Source: CAZCBN01 sp964496975 (lineage in GTDB: Bacteria; Planctomycetota; Phycisphaerae; Phycisphaerales; UBA1924). From it: 37,077 nucleotides of DNA. The stretch is from NCBI GenBank assembly GCA_964496975.1, contig CAZCBN010000019.1, forward strand, positions 1 to 37,077. The letters run 5' to 3'. Of this stretch, positions 23,143-30,658 are shown in pieces (within the stretch, counting starts at the first letter, position 1; the number at the start of each line of letters is the position of its first letter). The translations under genes and the position numbers were made by a program. The notes under the pieces were generated by a model that saw only the letters and a program-made list of their open reading frames with translations, was not told the origin of the DNA and ran no database searches.

Positions 23143-25713
23143 ATGCTTGATGCACGGAACGCGCGCGCGGCGGCGATGGCCGCGACGGCTTGGCTCTTCG
23201 CGGCGGGGGGGGTGGCCACCGCCCAAAAGATGGTCCGGCCCGAGACCTACCCCGAGGGGTTCGTGATCGTGGTGGAGGACCAGAGCAAGACGGCGAACCA
23301 GGACAAGCCCATCTACTTCGCCGGCGCCGTGAACGCGTGGAACCCGGGGGACGCGCAGTATGTGCTGACGCCCCGGTCCGACCTGCGGTGGCAGATCATC
23401 TTCCCGGCGAACAAGCTCTCGCCCGGGTCGGAGTTCAAGTTCACGCTCGGCGCGTGGAACAGCGTGGAGCTGGACCCCGAGGGCCAGGAGATCGCCAACC
23501 GCCAGTTGCCCGAGGTGGACGTGAGCCGGCTCGGGCCGGGGGAGCGGCCCATCATCGAGCTGAGCGTTCCGCGGTTCCGCAGCGGGGCGACGAGCTTTGT
23601 GATCGCGGAGGAGTATCGGCCGCTGAGCGCCGGATCGGGGACGCTGAAGCGGATGCAGGTGGCGGGGGGCGCGGGGCGCGCGGCGGGCGCGATGCGCGAC
23701 CTGCTGGTGTGGCTGCCGCCGGGGTATGAGTCGAGCGGCGCGCGCACGTACCCGGTGCTCTACATGATGGACGGCCAGAACCTGTTCGGCACAGCGCACG
23801 GGGCCGCGGCGGAGTGGCGGCTTGACGAGACGGCGGGGGCGCTGGTGTCGGCCGGGGTGATCGAGCCGGTGGTGGTGGTCGGGGTGCCGTCGATCGCGGC
23901 GGCGCGGGCGGACGAGTACACGCCGCCGGGGGCGCGGCTTCCCGCCGGGATGGACGCGGAGCCGGCGGCGGACGCGCAGCTCGCGTGGCTGAACTCGCAG
24001 GTCATCCCGCGGGTGGAGCGGGCCTTCCGCGTACGCACGGACCGGGAGGGTGTGGCGATCGGCGGGGCGAGCCTTGGGGGTTCGTTCGCGCTGTACGCGG
24101 CGGCGAAGATGCCGCAGACCTTTGGCAAGGTGCTGGCGGAGAGCCCGGCGCTGTCGGTGCTGCCGCGGAACTTTGACCGGGTGCTGGTGGGGGTGGCGCG
24201 GGAGGCGGGGCTGCGGACGCGCATTTTCGTGGGGATGGGCGGCGCGGAGCAGATCGACGGGAGCGATTTCTTTGACGCCGCGAGCGGGAAGCACGTGAAG
24301 GCGGTGCGGGAGTTTGAGCGCGAGGTGTCGGGCCACCACGAGGTGAGCGCGGTGGTGGTGCCGCGGCACGGGCACGACGAGCGGGCGTGGGCGGAGCGGC
24401 TGCCCGGGGCGCTGTCGTTCCTGTTCCCCGCGGGGGGCGGGGAGGACGCGGGGGCGGCGGCGGCGCCGAGCAACCCGGCGATGGCGGAGGGCGTGCGGCC
24501 GGAGAGCCTGGAGCAGGGGTTCACGCTGGTGGTTGAGGATGCGTCGGGCAAGGCCTCGGCGGAGCGGCCGGTGTACCTGGCGAGCAACCACGGCGGATGG
24601 AACGCGCAGGACGCCTCGACGGTGTTGACGCGGCGCGCGGACGGGCTCTGGGCGATCACGCTGAAGAAGCCGACGGACGCGAACCCGCTGGAGTTCAAGT
24701 TCACGCTCGGCGGGTGGGAGCGGGCGGAGCTGTCGCCCAATGGGGAGAACGTGGAGAACCGGAGGCTTCCGCTGGTGCCGGCGACGGCGGTGACGAGCGG
24801 GGAGCCGCCGGAGATTCGCTTTGTGGTGCCGCGGTTTGGTGAGCCGGAGGCGGCGACGCTGCGCCGCGATTGGCGGCCCGACGCGGGGCCGGGGGTCGTG
24901 GGGCGGATTGAGCGGCTGGAAGTGCGGGGCGGCGGGGCTGATGTGGGGGTTGGCGCGGGGATGACGCGGGAGCTTTTGGTGTGGCTGCCGGAGGGGTACG
25001 GCGAGGGGGCGAACGCGGGGCGTCGGTACCCGGTGGTGTACCTGATGGACGGGCAGAACCTGTTTCGTGCGCCGCCGGGTGGGGGTGGGGAGTGGCGTGT
25101 GGATGAGACGGCGACGCGGCTGATCGCGACGGGGGAGATCCCGCCGACGGTGATTGTGGGGGTGCCTCACAGCGGGCGGGGGCGGATGTCGGAGTATCTG
25201 CCGTTTGCGGCGATTCCTGGGGTGGAGCCGACGGGCGATGCGTTCGCGGCGTGGTTCGTGTCGGTGGTGATGCCGGCGGTGGAAGAGGCGTTTGCCGTGA
25301 GCACGGCGCCGGCGGAGACGGTGGTGGGGGGAGCGTCGCTGGGGGCGGTGATCAGCGCACGGATTGTGGCGGAAGCGCCGGGGCGGTTTGGGGGGGTGAT
25401 TCTGGAGAGCGTGGGCATGCTGGGGGAGGAGGGGGCGGAGATGGGGGCGCACCGCCGGTCGGTGCGGGCGGGGCCGGCACGGGTGTGGGTTGGGATGGGC
25501 GGGCGCGAGGTGATGGCGGGCGACGGGGGGCACGCGCGGAACGCGGCGTACCGGGCGTGGGCGCGGCGCATCGCGGCGGTGATCGGGGATGGGCGCACGG
25601 CGGAGGGTGGTTCGCCGGAGGTGGCGCTGCGGGTGGACGCGATGGCGACGCACCATGAGCGGGCGTGGGCGGAGCGGTTTGGGGGGGCGCTGGGGTTTGT
25701 GGTTGGGGGGTAG
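23143..25713 (+). CDS. Secreted protein with two tandem (CBM-like domain + esterase) units
   Basis: The 856-residue product begins with a signal peptide (AAAMAATAWLFAAGGVATAQ). It then carries the same two-domain unit twice. Each unit opens with an early-set/starch-binding-like beta domain (residues about 31-150 and 455-570; PEGFVIVVED...KFTLGAWNSVEL and EQGFTLVVED...KFTLGGWERAEL). An esterase-D-type alpha/beta hydrolase follows (about 165-430 and 585-856; YPVLYMMDGQNLF and YPVVYLMDGQNLF). Both hydrolases keep the nucleophile elbow GASLG (Ser310, Ser732) and a C-terminal His region (PRHGHDERAW; ATHHERAWAE). Relatives include enterochelin-esterase-like and feruloyl-esterase-like enzymes, so an ester on a polysaccharide or siderophore is the likely substrate. 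ATG 23143 is chosen by its GGAG and signal peptide; the frame is open far upstream through the antisense of the riboswitch. Confidence 0.88.
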   Translation: MLDARNARAAAMAATAWLFAAGGVATAQKMVRPETYPEGFVIVVEDQSKTANQDKPIYFAGAVNAWNPGDAQYVLTPRSDLRWQIIFPANKLSPGSEFKFTLGAWNSVELDPEGQEIANRQLPEVDVSRLGPGERPIIELSVPRFRSGATSFVIAEEYRPLSAGSGTLKRMQVAGGAGRAAGAMRDLLVWLPPGYESSGARTYPVLYMMDGQNLFGTAHGAAAEWRLDETAGALVSAGVIEPVVVVGVPSIAAARADEYTPPGARLPAGMDAEPAADAQLAWLNSQVIPRVERAFRVRTDREGVAIGGASLGGSFALYAAAKMPQTFGKVLAESPALSVLPRNFDRVLVGVAREAGLRTRIFVGMGGAEQIDGSDFFDAASGKHVKAVREFEREVSGHHEVSAVVVPRHGHDERAWAERLPGALSFLFPAGGGEDAGAAAAPSNPAMAEGVRPESLEQGFTLVVEDASGKASAERPVYLASNHGGWNAQDASTVLTRRADGLWAITLKKPTDANPLEFKFTLGGWERAELSPNGENVENRRLPLVPATAVTSGEPPEIRFVVPRFGEPEAATLRRDWRPDAGPGVVGRIERLEVRGGGADVGVGAGMTRELLVWLPEGYGEGANAGRRYPVVYLMDGQNLFRAPPGGGGEWRVDETATRLIATGEIPPTVIVGVPHSGRGRMSEYLPFAAIPGVEPTGDAFAAWFVSVVMPAVEEAFAVSTAPAETVVGGASLGAVISARIVAEAPGRFGGVILESVGMLGEEGAEMGAHRRSVRAGPARVWVGMGGREVMAGDGGHARNAAYRAWARRIAAVIGDGRTAEGGSPEVALRVDAMATHHERAWAERFGGALGFVVGG

Positions 25714-25720
25714 GGGGGGA

Positions 25721-26058
25721 GTACGGCCTGGAAGGCCGTGGCAGCCGGGAGGAGAGGAGGGGAGCGGAGAGATGGAGCACGGCCTGGAAGGCCGTGGCAC
25801 CCGGGAGGGGAGGAGGGACGCGGAGAGACGGAGCACGGCCTGGAAGGCCGTGGCACCCGGGAGGAGAGGAGGGAAGCGGAGAGACGGAGCACGGCCTAGA
25901 AGGCCGTGGCACCCGGGAGGGGAGGAGGGGAGCGGAGAGACGGAGCACGGCCTGGGAGGCCGTGGCACCCGGGAGGAGAGGAGGGGAGCGGAGAGACGGA
26001 GCACGGCCTGGAAGGCCGTGGCACCCGGGAGGGGAGGGAGGGAGAGCGGAGGACGTGC
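25721..26058. repeat. Six 56-bp tandem repeats, each with a hairpin
   Basis: ACGGCCT marks each unit at 25723, 25779, 25835, 25891, 25947 and 26003, an exact 56-bp period. Each unit contains CACGGCC-TGGAA-GGCCGTG (7-bp stem, 5-nt loop; two units have one loop/stem change and the first has T for the first C) followed by GGCACCCGGGAGG and a purine-rich stretch. The last copy decays after about 26040. Most of the 378-bp space between the convergent esterase and amidohydrolase genes is this array. Open frames through it are a by-product of the repeat. It is not a CRISPR, since there are no unique spacers. Confidence 0.93.
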
Positions 26059-26091
26059 GGAGCTAGGGCGGAGGGAGTGCGGAGAGGTGGG

Positions 26092-27657
26092 TTAGGGGGC
26101 GCGGTGGTAGACGCGTTCGCCTTCGATGTAGGTGGCGAGGATGTGGGCGGTGGGGATGGCGGGGGCGGGGCAGGTCATGATGTCGGTGTTGAGGATGATG
26201 AAGTCGGCGCGCTTGCCGGGGGTGATGCTGCCGGTTTCGGCTTCGGCGAAGGCGGCGAAGGCGGCGTCGAGGGTGAACGCTCGCAGGGCCTGCGCGCGGG
26301 TGAGGCGTTCTTCGGGGCGCCAGCCGGCGGGGGGCTGGCCCTCGGCGGTTTGCCGTGTGACGGCGGCGTGCAGGCCCAGCATGGGGTTCGCGCTTTCGAC
26401 GGGGAAGTCGCTGCCGGCGGCGAGGGTGGCGCCGGCCTTGAGCAGGGATTGCCAGGCGTAGGCGCCCGCGACGCGGGCCTTGCCGACGCGGTCTTGGACC
26501 CAGCGCATGTCGCTCGTGGCGTGGGTGGGTTGCATGCTGGCGATGACGCCGAGCTCGGCGAAGCGGGGGATGTCATCGGGGCTCAGGATCTGGGCGTGCT
26601 CGACGCGGAAGCGGGCCTCGGCGAGGGGAAGGCCGGCGGTGCGCGCGGCTTGCTCGAAGGCGTTGAGGGTTTCGCGGTTGCCGCGGTCGCCGATGGCGTG
26701 GACGAAGAGCTGGTAGCGTCGCGCGAGGGCGTGCTCGGCGGCGGCTTGGATGAAGTCTGGCTGGTTGACGGCGAGGCCGGTGTAAGGGGAGCCGTCGTCG
26801 GCGGTGGGGCGGTCTTCGTAGGGCTCGAGGAGCCAGGCGCCGCGGGAGCCGAGGGCGCCGTCGATGTAGAACTTTGCGGCGGCGATGGAGAGGCGGGGGG
26901 AGCGGTGGGGTTCGTGCTCGTTGAAGTAGCGGAGGGCGAAGGGGCCGGCGATGGCGGCGTGGACGCGGAGCTTCAGCGTGCCGTCGCTTGCGAGTTGCTG
27001 GAGGAGGGCGGCGGCGTCGGGCGTGACGCCCATGTCGTGCACGGAGGTGAGGCCCAGGGAGAGGCAGTGGTCTTGCGCGGCGAGGAGAAGGGAGCGGGTG
27101 TCTGGCGTGGCGGTTGAGGGGATGAGGCGGGCGACGAGTTCTTCGGCGTTGTCGACCAGCACTCCGGTGGGGGAGCCGTCGGGGCGGCGGAGGATGTCGC
27201 CGCCGGGGGGCGGGGTGGTGTGGGCGGTGATGCCGGCGGCGTCGAGCGCGGGTTGGTTGACGAGGACGGCGTGGCCGTCGACGCGGGCGAGGATGACGGG
27301 GTGGCTTGGGACGGCGGCGGTGAGGGGGGCGTGGTCGAGGAGGGCGGTGTTGGGCCAGGACTCGTTGTCCCAGCCGCGGCCGATGATCCAGGTGTGTGGC
27401 GGTGCGGCGGCGGCGNNNNNNNNNNNNNNNNNNNNNNNNNNNNNNNNNNNNNNNNNNNNNNNNNNNNNNNNNNNNNNNNNNNNNNNNNNNNNNNNNNNNN
27501 NNNNNNNNNNNNNNNCGGCGGCGGCGGGGGTGGAGGCGGGGTCTGGCGTGTAGACGCGGGCGTTGAGGTAGACGGCGTCGGGGGCGGCGTGGGCGAGCGA
27601 GAAGATGGGGAAGAGAAGGGACGCGGCGAGGATGGCTGCGGCGGGCGCGGTTCGCAT
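26092..27657 (-). CDS. YtcJ-like metal-dependent amidohydrolase, exported, interrupted by an assembly gap
   Basis: The product has a signal peptide (PAAAILAASLLFPIFSLAHA) and then DAVYLNARVYTPDP, the first strand of the composite domain of amidohydrolases. A 100-N gap follows. Beyond it come WIIGRGWDNESWP, DGHAVLVNQPAL, GLTSVHDMGVTP, the metal-binding HAIGDRGN, RVEHAQIL and the closing GSDFPVE, in the order seen in YtcJ-type enzymes. The gap removes the region that should hold the HxH metal motif. Typical members are about 550 residues, so considerably more than 100 bp may be missing. The substrate is unknown (amide or cyclic amide). ATG 27657 has TACCGT 5 nt upstream and no ribosome binding site. 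Confidence 0.88.
   Translation of the reverse strand: MRTAPAAAILAASLLFPIFSLAHAAPDAVYLNARVYTPDPASTPAAAXXXXXXXXXXXXXXXXXXXXXXXXXXXXXXXXXXAAAAPPHTWIIGRGWDNESWPNTALLDHAPLTAAVPSHPVILARVDGHAVLVNQPALDAAGITAHTTPPPGGDILRRPDGSPTGVLVDNAEELVARLIPSTATPDTRSLLLAAQDHCLSLGLTSVHDMGVTPDAAALLQQLASDGTLKLRVHAAIAGPFALRYFNEHEPHRSPRLSIAAAKFYIDGALGSRGAWLLEPYEDRPTADDGSPYTGLAVNQPDFIQAAAEHALARRYQLFVHAIGDRGNRETLNAFEQAARTAGLPLAEARFRVEHAQILSPDDIPRFAELGVIASMQPTHATSDMRWVQDRVGKARVAGAYAWQSLLKAGATLAAGSDFPVESANPMLGLHAAVTRQTAEGQPPAGWRPEERLTRAQALRAFTLDAAFAAFAEAETGSITPGKRADFIILNTDIMTCPAPAIPTAHILATYIEGERVYHRAP
27416..27515. other. Assembly gap (100 N) inside the amidohydrolase gene
   Basis: Exactly 100 Ns is the conventional mark for a gap of unknown size. 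Both flanks are CGG repeats, which probably stopped assembly. By comparison with the family, about 60-100 residues including the HxH motif fall here. Confidence 0.85.
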
Positions 27658-27662
27658 GGAGG

Positions 27663-27668
27663 ACGGTA
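27663..27668 (-). promoter_or_regulatory. -10 hexamer TACCGT for a probably leaderless amidohydrolase mRNA
   Basis: On the minus strand TACCGT ends 5 nt before ATG 27657, with only pyrimidines between. It fits the leaderless pattern found elsewhere in the window. Confidence 0.45.
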
Positions 27669-27786
27669 GGAGGCGAGCGGTTCGATCGGTGCGCAGAAAA
27701 TTTCGGGGGGGTGGTGGCGGATGTGCTGTTTGTGCGGCACCTTGCTGCGGGTCTGTCTATGTCATTCGTTGCGGGGGAAACTGTCG

Positions 27787-28404
27787 ATGCGGACGGCGTC
27801 TTTGTGCGTTGCGCTGGCGTTGTCGGGGGTGGCGAGCGGGACGGTGCTGACGTTTGATGGCACGGGCGTGCTGTTGAACAACCCGCTGTCACAGGCGTAC
27901 GGCGATCGGGTGACGGCGACCGCGGATCTTGTGAACGGGTTCGGGTACGGCGTTGGCAACGGGTTTACGCCCAACGTCGTCGTGAACTACATCGGCGGGA
28001 TGGATGTTTGGAACGGGTACTCGACGCTGGACCGGGCGCTCGGCGATAACGCGTTCAGCGTGCTGGGCGAGGTCGTGCTGACGGCGGACGAGGGGTGGCT
28101 CGTTCGGTTGAACTCGCTGGACATCGCGCCGTGGACACCCGGGCAGCCGGACGTGCGGCTCACGGTCATCAATGAGTCGGGCGAGGTGCTGTTCGACCAG
28201 ACCTACTCGGGGCGGCAGGAGATCGTGACGGCGGTGACCTTCGGGCGCACGCTCGTGGGCCAGAGCCTGCGGATCCGCTTCGAGGACTTCGGCGACTGGG
28301 CGATGGACAACGTGAACTTTGACCAGGTGACTGTGCCGGGGCCGGCGGCCTTTGCGGCGGTGCTGGTTGGGGTCGCCGCGGGAACGGGGCGTCGGCGGCG
28401 GTAA
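27787..28404 (+). CDS. Secreted protein with a VPGP-CTERM (PEP-CTERM-like) tail
   Basis: The 205-residue product has a signal peptide (MRTASLCVALALSGVASGTV) and a beta-rich body with no recognised catalytic motif (LTFDGTGVLLNN...RIRFEDFGDWAMDNVNFDQV). The C-terminus is VPGP-AAFAAVLVGVAAGT-GRRRR. This is the three-part layout of a PEP-CTERM sorting signal (short motif, membrane helix, basic end) with VPGP in place of VPEP. Such tails are usually read by an exosortase. The start is ATG 27787, with GGGGGA about 9 nt upstream. It is divergent from the amidohydrolase gene and followed by a strong terminator, so it is a single-gene unit. Confidence 0.82.
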   Translation: MRTASLCVALALSGVASGTVLTFDGTGVLLNNPLSQAYGDRVTATADLVNGFGYGVGNGFTPNVVVNYIGGMDVWNGYSTLDRALGDNAFSVLGEVVLTADEGWLVRLNSLDIAPWTPGQPDVRLTVINESGEVLFDQTYSGRQEIVTAVTFGRTLVGQSLRIRFEDFGDWAMDNVNFDQVTVPGPAAFAAVLVGVAAGTGRRRR

Positions 28405-28431
28405 GGCCTGCCAGCGCGGAAGCGATGAAGA

Positions 28432-28466
28432 GGGCCGGCGCGGACGCGTCGGCCCCTTTGCGTTTT
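28432..28466 (+). terminator. Intrinsic terminator after the VPGP-CTERM gene
   Basis: GGGCCGGCGC (28432-28441) pairs with GCGTCGGCCC (28446-28455), ten pairs including one G-U, loop GGAC. CTTTGCGTTTT follows. It is the most conventional Rho-independent terminator in the window, 27 bp past the stop. Confidence 0.72.
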
Positions 28467-28578
28467 GGGCGTGCAAGCGGGCGGGTGAGGGGGCGAGGTG
28501 AGTTCGGTGTGATCGCGGGTGTCTTGGCCGGAACGGGTGGGCGGGGCGCAGCTTTGTCCGAAGCGACGCGCGGCGGTA

Positions 28579-29817
28579 TCAGGCAGGATTGGGGCAGGGC
28601 GATTCGAGGGCGGCGAGGTAGTCGAAGAGGTCGAAGATGTCGACGGCGTGGTCCTGGTTGATGTCGGCGGAGGGGGTGTTGGCGTCGAGGAGGGCGAGGT
28701 AGTCGTAGAGGTCGAAGATGTCCTGGGTGCCGTCGCGGTTGAGGTCTGCGGGGCAAGTGGAGCAGCCGGTGGACATGAGGGCGTCGAGGTCTTCGATGGC
28801 GGCGGTGATGTCGGGGAGAAGTTGCTGGCGGATGCCCCGGACCATGATGATGAAGAAGTAGTTGTCGGCGAGGTCGATGGTCGGTGTGAAGCCGAAGGCG
28901 CCGGGGCTTGTGACGACGGTGGGGTTGCCGGCGGTGTCGCGTTCGGCGACCCACATGCCGAAGGCGTAGCCGTAGCCCTCTTCGAAGACGTCGGGCGGGG
29001 CGTCGATGATGGGGAGGCCGGCGGTTCGCTCGGTGAACATGGAGTTGACGGCGGCCTCGGAGAGGAGCCGGGTGCCGTCGAGTTCGCCGCGGCGGAGGAG
29101 GAGGCGGAGGACTTTGGCATAGTCGCGGAGGTTGCTCTCGGCGGCGCCGGAGGGGCGGAAGTTCTCGGTTTCGCCCAGGCCGTCCCATTCGATGCTCGGG
29201 GTGTTGAGGGGTCGGGCGAGGGCGTCGTCGAAGAAGATGTCCCAGGGCTTGGCGGTGATGACCTCGCAGATGCGGCCGACGATGTGCATGCCGACGCCGG
29301 AGTAGAGGAGGCCGGTGTTCGGCGCCGCATCGAGCGCGACGCAGCAGGCGATCTGCTCGACGGCCTGGTCGTTGGTGATCGTGAGGTTGCCCAGGAGCTG
29401 CTGGGTGGCCTGCTCGCTCGGGTAGCCGCTGGTCATGCTATAGCACTGGTCGATGGTGATGAAGGGCTTGACGAGGCCGGCGTTGGCGGTGGTGAACTCG
29501 GTGGGGAGGTAGCGGCGGACGGGGGCGTTCCGCAAGAGCTGGCCCGAGTCGATGAGGGTCATGACGGCGGTGGCGCTGACGAGTTTGCTGGCGCTCGCGA
29601 TGGGGACGACGGTGGTGGGGGTGTAGTCGCCGAAGTAGGCCTCGTGGATGAGGCCGTTGCGGTCGCCGACGGCGATGGCGGCGCCTTCGAGGATGGGGAA
29701 TCGGGCGAGGAGGGTTTGGACGCGTGCGTCGACTTGGGAGAAGTCGCAGGGGAGGGCGTGGGCCGCGGCGGCGAGGACGGCGAGCTGGGTGATCGCGAGC
29801 GGGGTCGATGTCGTCAT
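28579..29817 (-). CDS. Secreted beta-lactamase-fold serine hydrolase with C-terminal GC-type dockerin
   Basis: The 412-residue product has a signal peptide (QLAVLAAAAHALP) and a penicillin-binding-protein-like hydrolase domain. It has SASK (Ser75-xx-Lys78) as the nucleophile motif. Tyr172 in LYSGVG occupies the YxN position, with Gly for Asn. SPGAFGFTPTID sits where the third motif (HxG or KTG) is expected. Several cysteines (IDQC, IACC) suggest disulfides outside the cell. The C-terminus carries two dockerin-like loops: CPADLNRDGTQDIFDLYDYL and ADINQDHAVDIFDLFDYLAA. It is more likely an esterase or peptidase than a resistance enzyme. There is no ribosome binding site; TTTGAT lies 6 nt before the ATG. 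It follows the polA-linked membrane protein by 52 bp. Confidence 0.87.
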   Translation of the reverse strand: MTTSTPLAITQLAVLAAAAHALPCDFSQVDARVQTLLARFPILEGAAIAVGDRNGLIHEAYFGDYTPTTVVPIASASKLVSATAVMTLIDSGQLLRNAPVRRYLPTEFTTANAGLVKPFITIDQCYSMTSGYPSEQATQQLLGNLTITNDQAVEQIACCVALDAAPNTGLLYSGVGMHIVGRICEVITAKPWDIFFDDALARPLNTPSIEWDGLGETENFRPSGAAESNLRDYAKVLRLLLRRGELDGTRLLSEAAVNSMFTERTAGLPIIDAPPDVFEEGYGYAFGMWVAERDTAGNPTVVTSPGAFGFTPTIDLADNYFFIIMVRGIRQQLLPDITAAIEDLDALMSTGCSTCPADLNRDGTQDIFDLYDYLALLDANTPSADINQDHAVDIFDLFDYLAALESPCPNPA

Positions 29818-29869
29818 GGCGACATCAAAACGTCGAACGCGGGGGGTGATTGCCGGTGTGACGTGAAAA

Positions 29870-30658
29870 TCACGGGGTCGGCGGGATCGGCGTTGTGGAG
29901 GGGTTGCTGGGCGGGTGAAGGCCGCACTCGGGGCAGGGTTGGTTCGCGATCGTGGTGAGGGGGTAGCCGCAGCGGATGCAGCGGCCTTGGCGGCGTCGGC
30001 GGGCGGGGATGGTGTGATCTCGGACCCAGAGGAACGGGGTGGTGGACAGGAGGTACCCGGCGAGGAAGAGGGCGATGATGAAGGCGGTGTTCCAGAGGTA
30101 GCCGGAGAGGAGGATGACCTTTTCTGGCTGTTGATCGATGAGGAGTCGGCGGAGCGTGGGCTGATGCTCTTCGGGCTCGGAGGCGATCCAGGTCAGGAGC
30201 GCGGCTTGTTCGTTCTCGGTGAGTTGCGCCCTCCAGTTGGCTGGCGAGCCGCGGTCGATGGCGCTCCAGTTGAAGATGTCTCCCCATGCATTCTCGCGTG
30301 TAGTCGGCGCCATGCGGCCGTAGTATCGCGGATTGAAGGAGAACACTGCGATCAACAAACGGCGTGGTTCTTGGAGGTCGGCAGTCGGCGTGGGCGGGTC
30401 TTCGCTGACGATGGGGCTCTCGTCTCGGTTGGTGGAGATCCAGATTTCGCGGGGAGCCTGGGTCTCTCTTGCCATGCTGTGGGTTGGGTGAATCGCTACA
30501 AGGAGAGATCCGACCGAGCCGCCGAACGACGGCCGCTCCCAGCTCTTCACGCACCCCATCGCGAAGATGAGTGCGGAGAGGCCGATGGCGGCTCGGATCG
30601 CGAGGGCGCGCCGCGATCGGGGCGTTGTGTTGCGGTGCGTGGGCGGGGTGCGGGTCAT
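29870..30658 (-). CDS. Membrane protein with C-terminal zinc ribbon, coupled to polA
   Basis: The 262-residue product has an N-terminal hydrophobic segment (AIRAAIGLSALIFAMGC), a central soluble part, a second membrane helix (VILLSGYLWNTAFIIALFLA, near residues 180-200) and a C-terminal zinc ribbon (RCIRCGYPL...CPECG, four cysteines). Such RCxxCGYxL ribbons are very common at the ends of planctomycete membrane proteins of unknown role. The central part reads like a stimulus- or protein-binding domain but matches no family I know. Its ATG overlaps the polA stop as ATGA, so translation is coupled to DNA polymerase I. The Arg- and Thr-rich first 20 residues may be cytoplasmic. Confidence 0.75.
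   Translation of the reverse strand: MTRTPPTHRNTTPRSRRALAIRAAIGLSALIFAMGCVKSWERPSFGGSVGSLLVAIHPTHSMARETQAPREIWISTNRDESPIVSEDPPTPTADLQEPRRLLIAVFSFNPRYYGRMAPTTRENAWGDIFNWSAIDRGSPANWRAQLTENEQAALLTWIASEPEEHQPTLRRLLIDQQPEKVILLSGYLWNTAFIIALFLAGYLLSTTPFLWVRDHTIPARRRRQGRCIRCGYPLTTIANQPCPECGLHPPSNPSTTPIPPTP

Noticed and set aside
22554..23219. Upstream extension of the dockerin-protein open frame
   Set aside because: It would translate the riboswitch itself. The signal peptide begins at 22553.
23059..26004. Long minus-strand open frame through the repeat array and double-esterase gene
   Set aside because: It is a low-complexity Arg/His/Pro shadow that reads the 56-bp repeats as repeated peptides. 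The esterase strand carries clear catalytic motifs.
25721..26058. CRISPR array
   Set aside because: Repeats are contiguous with a 56-bp period and no unique spacers, and there are no cas genes.
25589..26095. Repeat proteins encoded by the 56-bp array in several frames
   Set aside because: 56 bp is not divisible by three, so each frame cycles through the same peptides. Start sites are not supported by ribosome binding sites, and the array sits between two convergent stops.
28579..29817. Antibiotic-resistance beta-lactamase
   Set aside because: The fold fits, but the second and third motifs differ and the protein has a dockerin tail, so a general serine hydrolase is the safer call.
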